Source of the DNA: Gammaproteobacteria bacterium
Lineage (GTDB): Bacteria > Pseudomonadota > Gammaproteobacteria > Pseudomonadales > Halieaceae
Length of the DNA: 39,556 nt
Direction: 5' to 3'
Assembly: GCA_030427335.1 (NCBI GenBank)
Contig: JAUHWV010000002.1
Coordinates: forward strand, 1-39,556
The first letter of the stretch is position 1. Each line of letters starts with the position of its first letter. Below, one piece after another: positions 33,800 to 39,556 of this stretch. The position numbers and the translations under genes were made by a program. Under the pieces are notes generated by a model that was given only the letters and a program-made list of their open reading frames with translations, was not told the DNA's origin and did no database searches.

Positions 33800-35266
33800 C
33801 TACGTTGTCAGTGCTCGTAAAAGATTTTTGACGTCTTCCCTAATATCCCCACTAGATAACTTAAGCTCTTCTATTTTACGACAAGCATGTAGAACTGTCG
33901 TGTGATCTCTTCCCCCAAAACTATCCCCAATCTCAGGAAGACTATGATGAGTTAACTCCTTCGCTAAGGACATCGCCACCTGCCTTGGTCGGGCGACGGA
34001 ACGGCTTCTTCGTTTGGACATTAAGTCAGAAACCTTGATACGGTAGTATTCTGCAACCACCCTTTGAATGTTATCCAAACTCACCTGTTTATCTTGTAAA
34101 GCCAGCAAATCCTTCAGACTCTCTTTTACCATCAACATATCAATGGGTTTCTGATGAAAGTGGGCACTCGCTATCACCCTTTTTAGCGCTCCTTCAAGCT
34201 CTCGCACATTCGAGCGGACACGTTGAGCTATAAAGAAGGCGGCGTCTTCGGGCAATTCCGCTCCGATCTGCGCGGCCTTCTTCATTAATATCGCAACTCT
34301 CGTTTCAAGTTCTGGCGGCTCTACTGAGACAGTCAAACCCCACCCAAATCGTGACTTCAGTCTCTCCTCTAAGCCCTCTATCTCTTTAGGGTAGCGATCG
34401 CATGTCAGTATCATTTGGTGCCCCCCCTCCAACAAAGCATTGAAGGTATGGAAAAACTCTTCTTGTGACCGCTCTTTACCTGCAAAAAACTGTATATCAT
34501 CGATCAACAGCGCATCAACAGATCGATAGTACCGCTTGAAATCGGATATCGCATTGAGCTGAAGAGCCTTTACCATATCAGCGACAAACCGCTCGCTGTG
34601 CAAGTACACAATTTTGGCGTTCGGGTTATCTTGTTTGAGGGAATTTCCAACAGCATGCATTAAGTGTGTTTTACCCAAACCGACACCACCGTAGATAAAC
34701 AGAGGGTTGTAGGCAAATCCTGGATTATCTCTCACTTGCCTCGCTGCAGCTAAAGCCAGCTGATTTGATTTACCTTCTACAAAAGTATCAAACTGGTAGT
34801 GTTCCACTAGACTGTGCTGATGTGACAATGCCCCCTCAACTTGTGGCGGAGATCGGCGCTGTAATTGACCATCCGGAGAAACCTGCGCATTATGAGCGGT
34901 AGAGGTAGGCACAGCTGAACCAGATCGTATACCAACAACTCTTTGCGAGACTTCTGATGTCGATCCAAGGCCTTTTGATTTAATGCCAAATGTCAGTTCA
35001 AATCGATGTTCACCGCTAACCTGCTTAACTATGGCTTCGATCCGGTCTGAAAACTTGTCCTGAACAAAATCTTTGATAAAACGATTTGGCGCCGAGAGGA
35101 CCAATCTTAAGCCGCTTTGGCTTAATTCCAACGGCGCTATCCATGTACGAAACTGTTGATCTGGAACTTGATCGGCCAGCTCAGCAAGACAGCGTGACCA
35201 ATCAATATCAACAGCAGCCTCAGCATTGCCTTCGACAAGACGACCTTCTCGTCTCTCCAAATTCAT
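33800..35266 (-). CDS. dnaA: Chromosomal replication initiator protein DnaA
   Basis: 488 aa; [64 protein letters not shown]. Confidence 0.98.
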   Translation of the reverse strand: MNLERREGRLVEGNAEAAVDIDWSRCLAELADQVPDQQFRTWIAPLELSQSGLRLVLSAPNRFIKDFVQDKFSDRIEAIVKQVSGEHRFELTFGIKSKGLGSTSEVSQRVVGIRSGSAVPTSTAHNAQVSPDGQLQRRSPPQVEGALSHQHSLVEHYQFDTFVEGKSNQLALAAARQVRDNPGFAYNPLFIYGGVGLGKTHLMHAVGNSLKQDNPNAKIVYLHSERFVADMVKALQLNAISDFKRYYRSVDALLIDDIQFFAGKERSQEEFFHTFNALLEGGHQMILTCDRYPKEIEGLEERLKSRFGWGLTVSVEPPELETRVAILMKKAAQIGAELPEDAAFFIAQRVRSNVRELEGALKRVIASAHFHQKPIDMLMVKESLKDLLALQDKQVSLDNIQRVVAEYYRIKVSDLMSKRRSRSVARPRQVAMSLAKELTHHSLPEIGDSFGGRDHTTVLHACRKIEELKLSSGDIREDVKNLLRALTT

Positions 35267-35586
35267 ATCGGTCCTTCTTTCTGTTTATACACACGGTTAT
35301 GAGATCGTAAATGCCCCCATAAAAGTTATCCACAAAAAATTAATCAAATTTTAAAATCTTTCAAAAACAATAGTTTAAACTTCATCTGCGAAATGACAAG
35401 GTTTTTTTCTAGATGCAATCTGTGAATAAACTGTTAATAAGTTGTGCCAAAGCAGAGAATAATAAAGCGACGGTTTTTCCCTTTTTATCGCAGCGTACTC
35501 CTTGCACAGAGCGCTTAAACAATCTAAACTACGCGCCCTCTAATTGTGCGCCTTCAACAAGGCAACGCTTATTCAAGGAACAGCAA
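35267..35586. other. Candidate oriC (dnaA-rpmH intergenic region)
   Basis: Three DnaA boxes matching TTATNCACA: TTATACACA 35285-35293 (+), TTATCCACA 35326-35334 (+), TGTGAATAA 35421-35429 (minus); AT-rich block about 35333-35382; genes diverge on either side. Confidence 0.8.
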
Positions 35587-35721
35587 ATGAAAAGAACGTT
35601 TCAGCCCAGCGTTTTAAAAAGAAAACGCACTCACGGTTTTAGAGCCCGTATGGCAACTAAGTCAGGCCGTCAACTCATCAACAGACGTAGAGCCAAAGGG
35701 CGCAAACGCTTATCGGCGTAA
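35587..35721 (+). CDS. rpmH: 50S ribosomal protein L34
   Basis: [44 protein letters not shown] (44 aa). Confidence 0.98.
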   Translation: MKRTFQPSVLKRKRTHGFRARMATKSGRQLINRRRAKGRKRLSA

Positions 35722-35745
35722 TTGTCCTGAGTCATTTTATTTGCA

Positions 35746-36171
35746 ATGACTCATAGCTCTCATGATTCCTCGTTTGGTCGGAACCGTCGGTTACTGACCA
35801 AGCGCGACTTTAATCACGTCTTCAACGACGCACCCATCAAGCACGGAAACCCAGCTTTTCTTCTGTTGGCGAAACCTTCTCTAACGGATGAGTCGCGCTT
35901 AGGTTTGGTGATTGCAAAAAAGCACATTAAAACGGCTGTTAAACGCAACCTGGTAAAAAGGTTCGCACGAGAGACGTTCCGAACCCAAAACAAGAGCACT
36001 TTGGCGCTAGACATGGTATTGTTAGCGCGCTCGCAAGCGGTACAATTAAACCGCGCTGAGCTCAGAAAAGCCCTACAACATGTCTTCCACGGGGCATCGC
36101 GTAAAGCGCTTTCTTTAAACACGGATAAAGCAGTACATACTGATGCGCACAGTAGTCGTAAAAGCAATTAA
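35746..36171 (+). CDS. rnpA: Ribonuclease P protein component
   Basis: FGRNRRLLTKRDFNHVFND; RLGLVIAKKHIKTAVKRNLVKRFARETFR. Confidence 0.95.
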   Translation: MTHSSHDSSFGRNRRLLTKRDFNHVFNDAPIKHGNPAFLLLAKPSLTDESRLGLVIAKKHIKTAVKRNLVKRFARETFRTQNKSTLALDMVLLARSQAVQLNRAELRKALQHVFHGASRKALSLNTDKAVHTDAHSSRKSN

Positions 36172-36373
36172 GTTTTACCAGCTAGCGATTAGCCCTTTTA
36201 TGGGACGTAACTGCCGTTTTTATCCAACATGTTCTGAATACACCGTTGATGCGATTACTGAACATGGCGTCTTCAAGGGACTCACTTTGAGTATTAAGCG
36301 ACTCGGTAAGTGCCACCCTTGGCACGATGGTGGTTACGACCCCGTTCCTACTTCCTCTGACAGATCACAATAA
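36143..36373 (+). CDS. yidD: Membrane protein insertion efficiency factor YidD
   Basis: YQLAISPFMGRNCRFYPTCSEYTVDAITEHGVFKGLTLSIKRLGKCHPWHDGGYDPVP. Confidence 0.96.
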   Translation: MRTVVVKAIKFYQLAISPFMGRNCRFYPTCSEYTVDAITEHGVFKGLTLSIKRLGKCHPWHDGGYDPVPTSSDRSQ

Positions 36374-36387
36374 GCGATTACCGTATT

Positions 36388-38052
36388 ATGGATATTCAAC
36401 GTTATGCACTGATCGGCGCGATTGCCGTTTTATCATGGATGCTCTTAACGGAATGGGTTGTCTTTAAAAACGAGCTCTCTGCAGAAACGAAAGCCGTGCA
36501 GACTCAAATGCTCAGTGTGCCGGTAACAAAAGAATCCGATACCAGTGACCTGCCCTCCATTAGCACGGATACTAAACCGGAGCATATCACTACGACATCA
36601 AAACTGAGCAACACCGATACTGTCCGCGTCATCACCGATACACTGGATGTCCTCATTGATCTGCATGGCGGCGATATTATCGGTGCTGGCCTAGTAAAAT
36701 ATTTGGCAAAACTCGACAACCCAGACCAACCTTTCGTTCTACTTGAGAAAAACGCTAGTCGAGAATACGTCGCTCAAAGTGGTCTAATTGGACCGGACGG
36801 AATCGATACAAAAGAGCGAGCCCACTTCGCAAGTCAAGAATCTGTCTACACACTGGACAACCAGGATAACACCCTCTCCGTTGCACTTGTGCACGAATCA
36901 GATTCAGGTCTATTGGTAACGAAAGAATATATGTTTACTCGTGGCTCTCACTTAATAGATGTTTCTTACCACGTCACCAACACATCCACAGAAAATAAGA
37001 CCGTATACCTTTTTGGACAACTCAAACGGGACGGAAGTACCGATCCGTCAAAAGACAGCTCAGGTATGGGCCTTGCACCATTTCTTGGTGCAGCAACAAG
37101 CCTACCCGACAAGCGTTTTGCTAAGTTCGGATTCAAGGAAATAGAAGAAGAACCTTTAAAAGCACAAATCCAAGGTAGTTGGATCGCCATGATCCAGCAT
37201 TATTTCCTTAGCGCCTGGGTTCCAAACCCGGATCAAATGCACACCTACTCTACGCGTGCTCGAGACGGGTTTTACATCGCGGGTTTCGTAAGCCCAGGTA
37301 CCACCATCGCGCCTGGAGCGACCTCTACAACATCAGCAAAGCTATACACGGGCCCGAAAGATCAATATACCCTTGAAAAAATTTCACCTTACCTTGATCT
37401 GAGTGTGGACTACGGCTGGCTCTGGTGGGTTGCTCAACCCTTATTCTGGCTGCTCACCAAGATTCACGCACTTGTCGGTAACTGGGGCTTCGCAATTATA
37501 CTTCTGACAGTCACCATCAAGGCCCTGTTCTTTAAACTCTCAGCTACCAGCTACAAGTCAATGGCCAATATGCGCCGTGTACAACCAAAAATGGCAGATA
37601 TCCGCGAACAGTACGCAGACGATAAACAAAAGCAAAGCCAAGCAATGATGGAGCTGTACAAAAAAGAGAAGATTAACCCGATGGGTGGGTGCCTACCTAT
37701 TCTCGTGCAAATGCCTGTTTTCATTGCTCTCTACTGGGTGTTGATGGAAAGCGTAGAATTACGCCACGCGCCATTTATCCTTTGGATACATGACTTATCT
37801 GTCATGGACCCCTACTTTGTTTTGCCTGTGATCATGGGCGCCAGTATGTGGTTTATGCAAAAATTAAATCCCCCTCCACCTGACCCGATGCAAGCGAAGC
37901 TGATGCAGTGGCTACCTATTGTGTTCACTTTCTTCTTCCTGTGGTTCCCTGCTGGTCTGGTTTTATACTGGGTGATCAACAACCTGCTATCGATGACTCA
38001 ACAGTACATCATCACCAAGCAAATAGAGAACGCAGCCCACCCTGTGCGATAA
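36388..38052 (+). CDS. yidC: Membrane protein insertase YidC
   Basis: 554 aa; MDIQRYALIGAIAVLSWMLL; periplasmic domain; GNWGFAIILLTVTIKALFFKLSATSYKSMANMRRVQPKM; MGGCLPILVQMPVFIALYWVL. Confidence 0.97.
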   Translation: MDIQRYALIGAIAVLSWMLLTEWVVFKNELSAETKAVQTQMLSVPVTKESDTSDLPSISTDTKPEHITTTSKLSNTDTVRVITDTLDVLIDLHGGDIIGAGLVKYLAKLDNPDQPFVLLEKNASREYVAQSGLIGPDGIDTKERAHFASQESVYTLDNQDNTLSVALVHESDSGLLVTKEYMFTRGSHLIDVSYHVTNTSTENKTVYLFGQLKRDGSTDPSKDSSGMGLAPFLGAATSLPDKRFAKFGFKEIEEEPLKAQIQGSWIAMIQHYFLSAWVPNPDQMHTYSTRARDGFYIAGFVSPGTTIAPGATSTTSAKLYTGPKDQYTLEKISPYLDLSVDYGWLWWVAQPLFWLLTKIHALVGNWGFAIILLTVTIKALFFKLSATSYKSMANMRRVQPKMADIREQYADDKQKQSQAMMELYKKEKINPMGGCLPILVQMPVFIALYWVLMESVELRHAPFILWIHDLSVMDPYFVLPVIMGASMWFMQKLNPPPPDPMQAKLMQWLPIVFTFFFLWFPAGLVLYWVINNLLSMTQQYIITKQIENAAHPVR

Positions 38053-38059
38053 AGACGTT

Positions 38060-39430
38060 ATGCTAGCCAGCAATAGCGATACAATTTGCGCCATAGCGAC
38101 CCCTCCTGGCAAAGGCGGGGTCGGCATCATTCGGATCTCAGGAAAACAGGCTCTGCCTATTGCTCGTCGCATATCCCATAAAGAGAACTTAACGCCGCGC
38201 CTAGCTAATTACGTTACTCTATTTGACCCTAACGGCGACGCGATCGACTCTGCCTTGCTTATTTATTTCAAAGGACCTCACTCCTTTACAGGAGAAGATG
38301 TCGTTGAACTTCAGACGCACGGCAGCCCCGTTGTACTCACAATGCTGCTCCGTGTATTAACTCAATATGGTGCTCGTCCCGCGCTCCCGGGCGAATATTC
38401 AAAACGAGCCTACCTCAACGATAAAATCGACTTAATTCAGGCCGAGGCAATAGCCGATCTAATCAACGCCAGCACCGAATCAGCCGCATTAAGTGCGCAA
38501 CGATCTCTAACAGGATCGTTCTCTACACAAATTAATTCATTTTTAGAGAATCTAATCAACTTAAGAGTCTTTGTCGAAGCAGCCATTGACTTTCCGGAAG
38601 AAGAAATCGACTTCATTGGCGAACATAAAGTCATTAACAAGCTCACGGGGCTTATTGCTGATCTCGCAGCCATCATACAAACCGCGCGAACGGGACAGCT
38701 TCTTCAGGAAGGGTCTACTTTTGCCTTAGTTGGTGCTCCCAACGCCGGCAAATCTTCATTACTCAATTGCTTGGCTGGCGTTGATCGCGCCATTGTGACC
38801 GATATCGCGGGTACCACCCGAGACACCTTGGATACAACCGTCGATATCAGCGGGATGCCCGTTACCTTTGTTGATACTGCAGGGTTACGCGAAACGAGTG
38901 ATATCGTTGAGAAAGTCGGGATCGAACGGACATTGTCAGCAATCGAACACGCTGATTTCGTGCTATTTATCGTTGATGGTTCCGTTCACTCGGGGCGAGT
39001 TTCTTTGGAGCAGCTTGTTCCTCCACTTCTTGCTGATACGCTAAGGCAAAAACCCATTTTAGGGGTCATCAATAAAAGCGATAAGATAACTGGAGACGCT
39101 CTCATTCTAGAGGGAATCGATTCTTCGGTCGTGATATCGGCAAAACTGGGATTGAATGTAGACTCTTTGAAAGATCGTATCTGTGAACTCGTAGGCCTTA
39201 GCACTTCCTACGATGCCACTTTCTCAGCTAGAGAACGCCACCTTTCTCAGCTCAACTTCGCTTTGACTTTTTTGCAAACAGGTTTTGAACAGCTAAGTTA
39301 CTCCGGCGCATCGGAACTTTTAGCCGAGGACCTTAGACAGGCACAGACAGCTATGAGCCAGATTACAGGTGCTTTTACCAGCGACGACCTATTGGGCGAA
39401 ATCTTTTCTAATTTTTGCATCGGAAAATAA
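38060..39430 (+). CDS. mnmE: tRNA modification GTPase MnmE (TrmE)
   Basis: 456 aa; DTICAIATPPGKGGVGIIRISG; LVGAPNAGKSSLLNCLAG; DTAGLRETSDIVEKVGIERT; C-terminal LLGEIFSNFCIGK. Confidence 0.98.
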   Translation: MLASNSDTICAIATPPGKGGVGIIRISGKQALPIARRISHKENLTPRLANYVTLFDPNGDAIDSALLIYFKGPHSFTGEDVVELQTHGSPVVLTMLLRVLTQYGARPALPGEYSKRAYLNDKIDLIQAEAIADLINASTESAALSAQRSLTGSFSTQINSFLENLINLRVFVEAAIDFPEEEIDFIGEHKVINKLTGLIADLAAIIQTARTGQLLQEGSTFALVGAPNAGKSSLLNCLAGVDRAIVTDIAGTTRDTLDTTVDISGMPVTFVDTAGLRETSDIVEKVGIERTLSAIEHADFVLFIVDGSVHSGRVSLEQLVPPLLADTLRQKPILGVINKSDKITGDALILEGIDSSVVISAKLGLNVDSLKDRICELVGLSTSYDATFSARERHLSQLNFALTFLQTGFEQLSYSGASELLAEDLRQAQTAMSQITGAFTSDDLLGEIFSNFCIGK

Positions 39431-39556
39431 GTTATCCACAGAAATAGTAAATCATCAACACCAATGCTAATTTGCCAAAAAAGTGTGCATAACTTAGGTA
39501 AATCACCATGAACAATCGGTGGGAGAAAAATCAAAGTTAGACCCGAAGCAGGATAT
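39431..39556. other. DnaA-box-containing region downstream of mnmE
   Basis: TTATCCACA 39432-39440 (+) and TGTGCATAA 39484-39492 (minus strand TTATGCACA), both matching TTATNCACA, in an AT-rich stretch cut by the window edge. Confidence 0.6.

Overview
This 39.6 kb window looks like a gammaproteobacterial chromosomal segment around the replication origin, with overall gene order resembling Pseudomonas-type origin regions. No mobile element, CRISPR array, tRNA or rRNA was recognised. From left to right it contains: the start of a probable secreted cytochrome gene (minus strand, truncated); engB and polA (convergent); a small exported orphan protein; an aa3/caa3-type cytochrome c oxidase operon (coxB-coxA-ctaG-coxC, a SURF1 gene, a small SCO-like protein, cyoE/ctaB, sco) with a DUF2909-like gene on the opposite strand; yheV and a gamma-carbonic anhydrase; aroE, hemF, tsaC, purE, dprA and a LysM protein; def, fmt, rsmB, trkA and trkH; djlA-like and lpxL-like genes; glyQ and glyS; gyrB, recF, dnaN and dnaA; a candidate oriC; and rpmH, rnpA, yidD, yidC and mnmE. 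I found no clearly novel multi-gene system; most of the window is conserved housekeeping. The best second-look signals are: (1) two parS-like palindromes inside recF, one a perfect 22-bp palindrome, both encoding the peptide FHVEH; (2) DnaA-box clusters both in the dnaA-rpmH gap and just after mnmE; (3) a cox operon with no COX15/CtaA heme A synthase gene but with an extra SCO-like CxxxC protein; (4) purE with no adjacent purK; (5) an FNR/Anr-like box and a 28-bp imperfect palindrome upstream of coxB; (6) a small exported orphan protein with an operator-like inverted repeat.
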